9,716 nucleotides of DNA from Bacteroidales bacterium UBA2030 (GTDB lineage: Bacteria > Bacteroidota > Bacteroidia > Bacteroidales > TTA-H9). Position numbers and translations under genes: made by a program. Under the pieces are notes generated by a model, which had not been told where the DNA came from, ran no database searches, and was given only the letters and a program-made list of their open reading frames with translations. This document shows, piece by piece, positions 1 to 6,300 of the stretch. Each line of letters begins with the position of its first letter. The stretch's first letter is position 1. Where the stretch lies: positions 1 through 9,716 of the forward strand of contig DDBO01000021.1 in the NCBI GenBank assembly GCA_002332755.1, given 5' to 3'.

Positions 1-189
1 GTAATTCGTAAAGACTTCTTACTCTCTTTTGATTTACCGCGTAAATTTTCGATCGAACGCGATTTTTTCGAGAAAATTTATCGCGAACATCCCATCTACG
101 CTCACCGCTGCTATCAGTATTTTCTTGATATAGGTATTCCCGAGGATTATGAACGTGCACAAAAGGATTTCCGCACTTTTGAATTCTGA
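1..189 (+). CDS. C-terminal end of a sugar-phosphate nucleotidyltransferase (HddC/RmlA-like), 5' partial
   Basis: The first 62 codons read as one open frame (starting VIRKDFLLSF) that enters from outside the window and stops at TGA 187-189. The tail contains YFLDIGIPEDYERAQKDF, which resembles the end of bacterial sugar-1-phosphate nucleotidyltransferases of the NTP_transferase family; in these proteins a D-I-G-x-P-E-D-Y segment sits just before the C-terminus. Because the next gene is a GmhB-type heptose phosphatase, the best guess is D-glycero-alpha-D-manno-heptose-1-phosphate guanylyltransferase (HddC), which would make GDP-heptose in the cytoplasm. That assignment rests on context; a mannose- or glucose-1-phosphate enzyme would end similarly. 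The catalytic N-terminal part (GxGTRL-type loop) is not in the window, so activity cannot be judged. Its last 41 nt overlap the start of the next gene. Confidence 0.6.
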   Translation, partial: VIRKDFLLSFDLPRKFSIERDFFEKIYREHPIYAHRCYQYFLDIGIPEDYERAQKDFRTFEF

Positions 190-730
190 GACTCCTCCTG
201 CCCTTTTTCTTGACCGCGATGGAGTCATCAACCGAAGAATTGAAGGTGGTTATGTAAAATCGCCCGACGAATTCGAATTTATCGAAGGTTCACCGGAGGC
301 TATTGCCCAACTCAATCGCTTCTTTTCGCCTGTTATCATAATAACCAATCAGCAAGGTATTGGCAAAGGCGTGATGAGTGATAAAGAGCTGGAGTTAGTA
401 CATGATCATATGCTTAAAAATCTTGAAAAACACGGAGCCCATATCGACCGAATCTATTATTGTCCAGCTCTCGAATCGTCGGGTGACCCCTGCCGCAAAC
501 CCTCACCGGGTATGGCACTAAAAGCCAAAAAAGATTTTCATCAGATTCGCTTTCAAAACAGTGCCATTGTGGGCGACAGCCTTAGCGATATGCTTGTGGG
601 CGCTCGCACGGGAATGCTCAATGTTTTTATCGGAAATCCAGAAATTGCAAGAAAATACCCCCGACTCATTCATTTCTGCTTTAACAGCCTTGCGGAATTT
701 GCACGCTTTATTCATAACTTGCATGCATGA
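149..730 (+). CDS. gmhB: D-glycero-D-manno-heptose-1,7-bisphosphate 7-phosphatase-like HAD phosphatase (GmhB family)
   Basis: This 193-residue protein belongs to the HAD superfamily, HisB-N/GmhB branch. It should remove the 7-phosphate of D-glycero-D-manno-heptose 1,7-bisphosphate in the cytoplasm, the step before nucleotide activation. Motif I is LDRDGVIN, with nucleophile D22 and acid/base D24. Motif II is IITNQQGIGKG, with T66. Motif III is CRKPSPGM, with K117. Motif IV is GDSLSDM, with D143 and D147. Length matches the family (about 180-200). The zinc loop is reduced: only C105 and C115 remain where E. coli GmhB has a Cys-x-His and a Cys-x-Cys pair. The ATG at 149 has GAGG a few nt upstream but implies a 41-nt overlap with the preceding gene; TTG at 179 would also leave motif I intact. 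The stop overlaps the next start (ATGA). A related histidinol-phosphate phosphatase role is less likely given the neighbour. Confidence 0.85.
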   Translation: MNVHKRISALLNSETPPALFLDRDGVINRRIEGGYVKSPDEFEFIEGSPEAIAQLNRFFSPVIIITNQQGIGKGVMSDKELELVHDHMLKNLEKHGAHIDRIYYCPALESSGDPCRKPSPGMALKAKKDFHQIRFQNSAIVGDSLSDMLVGARTGMLNVFIGNPEIARKYPRLIHFCFNSLAEFARFIHNLHA

Positions 731-2199
731 GTCGAAGCCGCCATTTTATCAGCCTTACCGAAAAACTGACATTAAGTTATCTGCTTGTTAGCCTTTTAAT
801 TACAATAAGCATGGCAATTCTTCTGTACTTTGCCTTGCTTGAAATAGGGCGAAACACTCAGATTCAAAGAATCAAAATTCAACAAAAATTCCTCAATATC
901 CTCGTTGAGCAATCCATTCGTAACACCCTGCACCAACCTAAACCTCACTCGGCCTCTCAAGGTGAAAATCAACCCATTTCTGTACTTGACGAATCAAACA
1001 TTAAAGAATTTGATAATCAATCTTTTAATTTTACTCTTGATACTACCGAGCACTTGTGGAAGTTAATTGGCCAGGATGCTTCTGAAAATCGAATTATGGA
1101 GATCAGTCTTCCTGAAAAAATTGAGTTGATTCCCCAAAAATTTAAAGTTCAAATTAAGCAAACAAATAAGAATGAAACATCCAAAAATAAATTGGACGAA
1201 ATAGGGCAACAACGCATTGTTGTTGAATCGGTAATTCCTTTAAATAATAAAGAATTAATAATAAATGCCTTATACAACATCTCAAATAATGAGAGCCATC
1301 TGGCAACAGTTTTAAAATTTGTGTTGATTGGAATTCTTATCTCAGGAGTAATATTTATCTACGCCTATTTCACGGGTCGAAGAATAGCCCAACCTTTGAG
1401 AGAACTCACAGAGGCAGCAGGGAAAACGCATAGCGGACATTTTCTGGTAGTAAATCCGCCTCAAGTTAATGACGAAGTTGGCCGACTGGCCGAAGCTTTC
1501 AATCAGATGGCATCCCGATTAAGAAAACAAAATGAAGAACTTGAAAAAGAAAGAATTCGAAGGTTAAAGTCCATCATCGACAGTCAGGAGCTCGAGCGAA
1601 AAAGAGTAGCCAAGGAACTGCATGAGGGACTGGCCCAGGATCTGGTTGGCCTTAAATTCATGATCAATGGTCTCAGTCGAATTGAAAACCTTGAAAGCTT
1701 GAAAGAACAACTTCCTCAGATGGAAAAACATGCTGATAACATGGTCGAACAGATCAGGGTACTCAGCAATAAGCTATCCCCTACGGTGCTTTCGGGTTAT
1801 GGCTTAGGCCCGGCATTACGTTTTCTGGCAGAAGAAAGCCAACGAATCAGTGGCATCAGTATTCATATGGATACGTCGGGGCTTCCATCGAGAATCAGTG
1901 GAAAAATGAAAACTTATCTTTACAGGATTGTACAGGAAGCTCTGCAAAATTCGATGGCACAAAGGAGCATTCATCATATCGAGGTAACTTTCGCAACAGA
2001 TATAACCAGACTCTACATTTTTGTGCAAGATGATGGACAAGGCTTCCCTGATTTCCGCCTTCAAAACCCGGGGTATGGAGTTTATAGTATGCAAGAACGT
2101 ATTGAGCTACTGGGAGGAAATCTGAGAATAGAATCTGAAGCCGGACAAGGCACCAAGGTCTCTATTAGTATTCCAATGCGATTAAGTACAGAATCCTGA
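727..2199 (+). CDS. Membrane sensor histidine kinase, HisKA_3 (NarX/LiaS-type)
   Basis: A 490-residue sensor kinase. Transmembrane helix 1 spans about residues 16-38 and helix 2 about 195-215, enclosing an extracytoplasmic domain of about 155 residues that I do not recognise. A HAMP linker follows (about 218-271, starting RRIAQPL), then a charged coiled stretch (about 265-290). The HisKA_3 dimerisation helix has the phospho-acceptor H299 in KELHEGLAQDL. The HATPase_c domain covers about 392-488: N-box EALQN with E404 and N408, G1 box DDGQGF (D435-G439), and G2 around YGVYSMQER (G451). The residues after the N-box asparagine (SMAQRS) depart from the usual NxxKH pattern. The ATG overlaps the gmhB stop as ATGA, implying translational coupling. 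Its partner is very likely the response regulator 13 nt downstream. The ligand cannot be predicted; envelope glycan status is a context-based guess. Confidence 0.93.
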   Translation: MSRSRHFISLTEKLTLSYLLVSLLITISMAILLYFALLEIGRNTQIQRIKIQQKFLNILVEQSIRNTLHQPKPHSASQGENQPISVLDESNIKEFDNQSFNFTLDTTEHLWKLIGQDASENRIMEISLPEKIELIPQKFKVQIKQTNKNETSKNKLDEIGQQRIVVESVIPLNNKELIINALYNISNNESHLATVLKFVLIGILISGVIFIYAYFTGRRIAQPLRELTEAAGKTHSGHFLVVNPPQVNDEVGRLAEAFNQMASRLRKQNEELEKERIRRLKSIIDSQELERKRVAKELHEGLAQDLVGLKFMINGLSRIENLESLKEQLPQMEKHADNMVEQIRVLSNKLSPTVLSGYGLGPALRFLAEESQRISGISIHMDTSGLPSRISGKMKTYLYRIVQEALQNSMAQRSIHHIEVTFATDITRLYIFVQDDGQGFPDFRLQNPGYGVYSMQERIELLGGNLRIESEAGQGTKVSISIPMRLSTES

Positions 2200-2212
2200 A
2201 TATTAAACACAT

Positions 2213-2881
2213 ATGGAGCACGGCAAGATAAAAGTGCTTATTGTTGATGACCACCGCATTGTAAGGCAAGGCATACATTCCTTACTGGAGGATTGCCAAT
2301 GGATAGAAGTTGTCGGTGAATCACCCGACGGTTCTGATATGATGCGCATGATCAGGCATTACCCGGTGAATGTGGTGTTATTAGATATTAATTTACCAGG
2401 CCCGTCTGGGATTGAACTGCTGCGTAAGTTAAAATCTCAACCAGAAACATCTCATATTGAGGTTATTATACTCAGTATGTTTACACAGGAGGAATACATC
2501 ATCGACGCAATAAAAGCAGGCGCCAAAGGCTACCTTCCCAAAAACACCAGCAGAAATGAACTTTTGGAAGCTATAAGAGCTGTTAGCGAAGGTCAGGAAT
2601 ATTTTTCTCCGCTAATCAGCAGCATAATCATGAAAACCATCGTCAAAGACAAGCAGGAAGAAACACAAAGTGATAAACCAGAGGATATATTGTCGAAAAG
2701 GGAGATAGAAATTCTCATTCTTTTTGCCCAGGGACTGAGTAACTCTGAAATAGCTGATAAACTTTATATAAGCATTAGAACTGTTGAATCACATAAAAAT
2801 CATATACTTCAGAAACTTGGTCTTAGAAACAATGTTGACCTGGTTAAATATGCGATAAAGCATCGCCTGGTAGAATTATAA
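2213..2881 (+). CDS. NarL/LuxR-family response regulator (REC-HTH)
   Basis: A 222-residue two-domain transcription regulator. The receiver domain (about 5-122) has the acidic pair D12/D13 in VLIVDDHRIV, phospho-acceptor D58 in LLDINLPG, switch residue S88 in IILSMF, and K110 in YLPKNTS, so all expected phosphorylation residues are present. The LuxR-type helix-turn-helix spans about 158-220: it begins LSKREIEIL and contains EIADKLYISIRTVESH, with the recognition helix in its second half. It should be phosphorylated by the kinase encoded immediately upstream (13-nt gap) and bind DNA as a dimer. There is no clear Shine-Dalgarno before the ATG, as is usual in Bacteroidota. A perfect inverted repeat begins right at its stop codon and is a candidate target for autoregulation or control of the next gene; that link is inference. 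Confidence 0.94.
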   Translation: MEHGKIKVLIVDDHRIVRQGIHSLLEDCQWIEVVGESPDGSDMMRMIRHYPVNVVLLDINLPGPSGIELLRKLKSQPETSHIEVIILSMFTQEEYIIDAIKAGAKGYLPKNTSRNELLEAIRAVSEGQEYFSPLISSIIMKTIVKDKQEETQSDKPEDILSKREIEILILFAQGLSNSEIADKLYISIRTVESHKNHILQKLGLRNNVDLVKYAIKHRLVEL

Positions 2882-2938
2882 TTTACGTAAAACCCTTAAG
2901 GAAAGCAGCAAAACCCCCACTCATTTTACGTAAATTAT
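2878..2938. repeat. Perfect 15-bp inverted repeat with palindromic TTTACGTAAA cores
   Basis: ATAATTTACGTAAAA at 2878-2892 is the exact reverse complement of TTTTACGTAAATTAT at 2924-2938; the two are separated by 31 nt. Each arm also contains the 10-bp self-palindrome TTTACGTAAA (2882-2891 and 2925-2934). The left arm overlaps the stop codon of the response regulator gene. No T-run follows the right arm, which argues against a simple intrinsic terminator. Two short AAAACCC stretches lie between the arms (from about 2889 and 2910). A paired operator for a dimeric regulator, or a long-loop RNA hairpin acting on the transcript end, would both fit. Confidence 0.7.
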
Positions 2939-2941
2939 TCA

Positions 2942-2972
2942 TTGATTTAGATTTAGGATGTCCAGAATTTTG
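2942..2972 (+). promoter_or_regulatory. Weak candidate Bacteroidota-type promoter for the membrane protein gene
   Basis: GAATTTTG at 2965-2972 matches the Bacteroidota -7 consensus TAnnTTTG in six of the seven... specified positions it can be compared at, failing at the first T; a TTGA lies 20 nt further upstream (2942-2945), near where a -33 TTTG would be expected. The site is 41 nt before the ATG at 3014. This is a short degenerate match in AT-rich DNA, so it is only a suggestion. Confidence 0.2.
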
Positions 2973-3013
2973 CCAAAAGCAAAAAGGCAAGATATACCTC
3001 TGCGACTTTACTA

Positions 3014-3949
3014 ATGGAAAACTTTAATGTGCTTATCTGCATAAGTTTATTATCATCTTTGTGTTGGCTTATCATGTATTTTACCCAACACAGAAAAGAG
3101 GATTTTGCTATTAAGGAAACAATTGGGTGGATATTCTTTTGGTTATTGGTATCCACAACCTTCATCATATACGAACATGTGGTTCTAAGCTCCATTCAGG
3201 CGGGTCTTCAAAGTTTACGGATTTTTTTGACTTTTGGACTTATAATCTACAGTACGTTTGGACGAATTTCAAACCCGGCCAAAATTGCATTTGTAGTTTT
3301 TTGGGCAATGGTGATTTATCTTCCCATAACTCGTGTGATTGACTTTTATTTAAGTGATAATGAAATGTATCCGCTAAGTTGGGTAATCCTCAATGGAGCG
3401 GTTGGGTTTTCAGCTTTTGCGCTCTTAATTTTTACACCTCCTGAGAAAGAATTGAAGCAAATAAAACCTGTTCGTCACATTCACTTTATTTTACCAATAC
3501 TTCTAACAATAATTATTTTCGAATTAAGAATATATAACAATTGGAAGATATTACTATTTACTGTTTCTGTTTGTGTTTTTTTATGGTTTACAAATACGTT
3601 TATTAAGAAAATTCCTTCGTTCCTTCCGGGGGCAATCATTGCTTTTATTCTCATATTTTCGCCCTTGCTTGTCGAGGGGAAGATGCTCGTAGTAATGATT
3701 TTATCGGTTTTCGTTTTTTCCATTTTCCTCGTTAAATTGCATCCCATGCTGGCCGATCCAGGGTTTTGGGTTTGCAGTATTCATGCCTCCACAGGTTTTT
3801 TAGCCACAGTCACTTATCTCCTTGTAGTTCCTGTCAGTTCAGGGAAATTCCTTTTGCTGCTTATGGTTAGTGCATCGTTTGCCTGGAGTTTAATGGGCAG
3901 TTTTATGTTGTTATCCCTTATTAATAGAATTGTAGGTACCAGATTTTAA
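3014..3949 (+). CDS. Polytopic inner-membrane protein of unknown function (about 11 TM helices)
   Basis: I do not recognise this 311-residue protein. It is hydrophobic throughout, with predicted membrane spans at about residues 5-23, 35-53, 67-83, 90-108, 121-141, 157-171, 177-195, 203-220, 223-241, 250-273 and 279-303, and only short loops. The largest polar loops are around 24-34 (TQHRKEDF) and 142-156 (PPEKELKQIKPVRH), and the latter splits the protein into two halves of about five and six helices. There is no signal peptide cleavage site, no soluble domain and no obvious catalytic motif or conserved acidic/histidine site in the membrane. No upstream in-frame Met competes with the ATG at 3014. 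It follows the two-component genes on the same strand after 132 nt containing the TTTACGTAAA inverted repeat, so it may be a target of that regulator; this is inference. A transporter, a membrane sensor or a polymer-handling protein are all possible. Confidence 0.8.
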   Translation: MENFNVLICISLLSSLCWLIMYFTQHRKEDFAIKETIGWIFFWLLVSTTFIIYEHVVLSSIQAGLQSLRIFLTFGLIIYSTFGRISNPAKIAFVVFWAMVIYLPITRVIDFYLSDNEMYPLSWVILNGAVGFSAFALLIFTPPEKELKQIKPVRHIHFILPILLTIIIFELRIYNNWKILLFTVSVCVFLWFTNTFIKKIPSFLPGAIIAFILIFSPLLVEGKMLVVMILSVFVFSIFLVKLHPMLADPGFWVCSIHASTGFLATVTYLLVVPVSSGKFLLLLMVSASFAWSLMGSFMLLSLINRIVGTRF

Positions 3950-3955
3950 ATTTCT

Positions 3956-3978
3956 TTCACAAAAATTTAATTTGTGAA
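3956..3978. promoter_or_regulatory. Palindrome TTCACAAA-N7-TTTGTGAA upstream of glnN
   Basis: TTCACAAA at 3956-3963 and TTTGTGAA at 3971-3978 are perfect reverse complements around a 7-nt centre (AATTTAA). The element starts 7 nt after the stop of the membrane protein gene and ends 66 nt before the glnN ATG. It is followed by CAAAC rather than a T-run, so an operator is more likely than an intrinsic terminator. A dimeric regulator of nitrogen assimilation would be a natural reader, but nothing in the sequence identifies it. Confidence 0.5.
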
Positions 3979-4002
3979 CAAACTTAACTGGAAATTTGTT
4001 GC

Positions 4003-4010
4003 GATATTTG
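4003..4010 (+). promoter_or_regulatory. Weak candidate -7 element for glnN
   Basis: GATATTTG differs from the Bacteroidota -7 consensus TAnnTTTG only at the first base and lies 34 nt before the glnN ATG, a sensible leader length. No convincing -33 TTTG is found at the usual distance: the TTTG at 3971 is 28 nt upstream and the one at 3995 is only 7 nt upstream. Hence low confidence. Confidence 0.22.
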
Positions 4011-4044
4011 CGAACCTGTAACAGAACTTATCAAAGCCAACATT

Positions 4045-6225
4045 ATGGAAAATCTTCGATTCAAAGCACTGGAAAAATTATTTGACCGGCAGCCTGTCAG
4101 ATTTGTGGGTACTGATAAAAAAGTATCTGAGTACTTCGGAGAGCTGACCTTCGGTAAAGAAGCCATGCGGGATTACCTTACACCTGCAACCTATCAGCGA
4201 TTAGTAAACAGTATTGATAAAGGAGACCCTATCGACAGAGAAATTGCCGATGAAGTAGCTGCTGCGCTTAAGACCTGGGCGTTAAGTAAAGGAGTTACAC
4301 ACTATACGCATTGGTTCCATCCGTTAACAGGTGCAACAGCCGAAAAACATGATGCTTTCATTGTCCCAGTGGGATACGGCAGAGCAATAGAAGTTTTTAA
4401 AGGCGATGAATTAATTCAGCAAGAGCCTGATGCCTCCAGTTTTCCAAGCGGTGGTATCCGCAGCACTTTCGAAGCCCGGGGATATACAGCCTGGGATCCA
4501 ACTTCACCCGCTTTCATTATAGATAAAACCTTGTGTATTCCTACTATATTTATTTCATATACAGGTGAAGCACTTGACTATAAAATGCCTCTCCTGAGGG
4601 CGTTGAGTGCATTGGATAAAGCTGCTACGGGGGTGATGAAACTTTTCGACCCCAAAACCACCCATGTACAAGCCACATTGGGATGGGAACAAGAATATTT
4701 CCTGGTGGATAATGCACTATATTCGGCAAGGCCTGATCTGGTGCTCACAGGTCGCACAGTTTTCGGGCACCCTTCCGCTAAAGATCAGCAGCTGAGTGAC
4801 CATTATTTTGGAGTAATTCCCAGTAGGGTTATGGAATTCATGAAAGAATTTGAATATGAAGCCCATCGTCTGGGAATTCCGGTAAAAACTCGTCATAACG
4901 AAGTGGCTCCTAATCAGTTTGAATTGGCACCGGTTTTTGAAGAAGTAAATCTCGCTGTTGACCATAACCAACTGGTTATGTTGTTATTACAAAAGGTGGC
5001 CAGAAAGCACAACATGCGAGTCTTGTTACACGAAAAACCTTTTGCCCGGGTTAATGGCTCGGGGAAACATTGCAACTGGTCGATGGCATCCGACAGAGGA
5101 GTAAACCTATTATCACCTGGCAAAAATGCCAACGAGAATTTTCGTTTTATTGCAATGATAGCTATTGTTTTGAAAGCCGTGGAAAAGCATGCCGATTTGC
5201 TCAGAGCAGCTATAGCCTCAGCAGGTAACGATCTGCGCTTGGGTGCTCATGAAGCTCCTCCGGCTATTATTTCTGCATTTGTCGGTAATTATCTCTCTGA
5301 AGCTCTCGACAGCATTGAAACTACGGGAGAAATACCTAACGATTTTAAAGCGAGGCTCGACCATCAAATAAGTAAGATTCCGCAGATTACCCGTGATAAT
5401 ACCGACCGCAATCGTACATCTCCTTTTGCCTTTACCGGTAATAAATTCGAGTTCAGGGCAGTCGGAAGCTCACACAATGTTGCCTCTCCTATGATTGCAC
5501 TCAATGCAGCTGTCGCTGACCAAATGAATGAATTCAGAACAAAAGTAGAAGCCTTTATGGCCGATGGCATGGAAAAAGATAAAGCCATCTTTGAGGTTGT
5601 AAAGGAGTATATTATTTCTTCTAAACGCATTCGTTTCGAAGGAAACAGCTACAGCGAGGAATGGGTTGCAGAAGCTGCTCGCAGGGGGCTTTCCAACCTT
5701 AAAAATACCCCTACTGCACTAAAAGCTTATGTATCACCACAAACCGTTGAATTATTCGAAAAGAATAAAATTTTAACGGAAAGAGAATTAAAAGCAAGAT
5801 TCGAGATAAAATTGGAAAATTATGTTAAAAAGGTTCAAATCGAGGCCAGAGTAATGGGCGATTTAGCTATCAATCACATTATTCCCATAGCTATACGATA
5901 CCAAAACACCCTGCTTGAAAATGTGAAAGGTTTAAAGGAAGTAATTGATCCTAAAACATTCACAACGATTGCCAAAAACCAGTTGCAAACTATTAAAAAT
6001 ATTTCAGAGCATATTAGTCAGATAAAATCGTTGGTGGATGAAATGGTAGAACAACGAAAGATTGCCAACGCTCTCGAAACCATTGAAGATCAGGCTGAAG
6101 CTTATCTCAATAATGTTCTACCTTTCTTCGAGCAAATCCGTTATCATGTAGATAAATTGGAAATGCTTGTGGATGATGAATTATGGCCTTTACCCAAATA
6201 TAGGGAGCTTCTCTTCTCCCGTTGA
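4045..6225 (+). CDS. glnN: Glutamine synthetase type III (GSIII)
   Basis: This 726-residue enzyme makes glutamine from glutamate, ammonia and ATP in the cytoplasm and is the main ammonium-assimilating route in many Bacteroidota. It has the large GSIII size (about 700-730 residues), unlike the roughly 450-residue type I enzymes. Visible signatures are a catalytic-core segment GWEQEYFLVD (213-222) carrying metal/substrate acidic residues, RHNEVAPNQFELAP (283-296), the nucleotide-associated KPFARVNGSGKHCNWSM (about 331-347, with H342), and DNTDRNRTSPFAFTG...FEFRAVGSS (451-476), typical of GSIII. The N-terminal part up to about 110, including FVGTDKKVSEYFGE, matches the family-specific extension. 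The C-terminal 150 residues are helical and charged. Start at 4045 gives the expected N-terminus. No glnB, amtB or gltB neighbours are present; it appears monocistronic, with a palindrome upstream and a strong terminator downstream. Confidence 0.97.
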   Translation: MENLRFKALEKLFDRQPVRFVGTDKKVSEYFGELTFGKEAMRDYLTPATYQRLVNSIDKGDPIDREIADEVAAALKTWALSKGVTHYTHWFHPLTGATAEKHDAFIVPVGYGRAIEVFKGDELIQQEPDASSFPSGGIRSTFEARGYTAWDPTSPAFIIDKTLCIPTIFISYTGEALDYKMPLLRALSALDKAATGVMKLFDPKTTHVQATLGWEQEYFLVDNALYSARPDLVLTGRTVFGHPSAKDQQLSDHYFGVIPSRVMEFMKEFEYEAHRLGIPVKTRHNEVAPNQFELAPVFEEVNLAVDHNQLVMLLLQKVARKHNMRVLLHEKPFARVNGSGKHCNWSMASDRGVNLLSPGKNANENFRFIAMIAIVLKAVEKHADLLRAAIASAGNDLRLGAHEAPPAIISAFVGNYLSEALDSIETTGEIPNDFKARLDHQISKIPQITRDNTDRNRTSPFAFTGNKFEFRAVGSSHNVASPMIALNAAVADQMNEFRTKVEAFMADGMEKDKAIFEVVKEYIISSKRIRFEGNSYSEEWVAEAARRGLSNLKNTPTALKAYVSPQTVELFEKNKILTERELKARFEIKLENYVKKVQIEARVMGDLAINHIIPIAIRYQNTLLENVKGLKEVIDPKTFTTIAKNQLQTIKNISEHISQIKSLVDEMVEQRKIANALETIEDQAEAYLNNVLPFFEQIRYHVDKLEMLVDDELWPLPKYRELLFSR

Positions 6226-6251
6226 GTAATAGTCAAAACAATGAAAGTGTT

Positions 6252-6285
6252 AAAGGCTTTCCCACTATCAGGGAAAGCCTTTTTT
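6252..6285 (+). terminator. Intrinsic terminator after glnN, probably bidirectional
   Basis: AAAGGCTTTCCC (6252-6263) pairs perfectly with GGGAAAGCCTTT (6271-6282) around the 7-nt loop ACTATCA; a run of six T (6280-6285) closes it on the + strand, 27 nt after the glnN stop. Read on the - strand, the same hairpin follows the stop of the converging CAP-SPOR gene, but its T-run is only three bases, so termination in that direction is probably weaker. Confidence 0.9.
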
Positions 6286-6300
6286 CATAGAAAAGGCCCT

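Noticed and set aside
719..730. TGCATGCA palindrome at the gmhB/kinase junction.
   Set aside because: Short, within coding sequence of both genes, and readily explained by the codons present; no second copy nearby.
2953..3195. Open frame on the - strand opposite the membrane protein start.
   Set aside because: No recognisable domain, opposite a convincing hydrophobic reading frame, and no promoter or start context; treated as a shadow frame.
3989..4002. TGGAAATTTGTTGC upstream of glnN resembles a sigma-54 (-24/-12) promoter, tempting for a nitrogen gene.
   Set aside because: The GG-to-GC distance is one base shorter than the strict sigma-54 spacing, and the -24 box lacks the usual CAC. I do not call it.
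6286..6300. AAAGGCCCTTT-like imperfect palindrome just after the glnN terminator.
   Set aside because: No room for a loop, odd symmetry, and overshadowed by the strong hairpin at 6252-6282.
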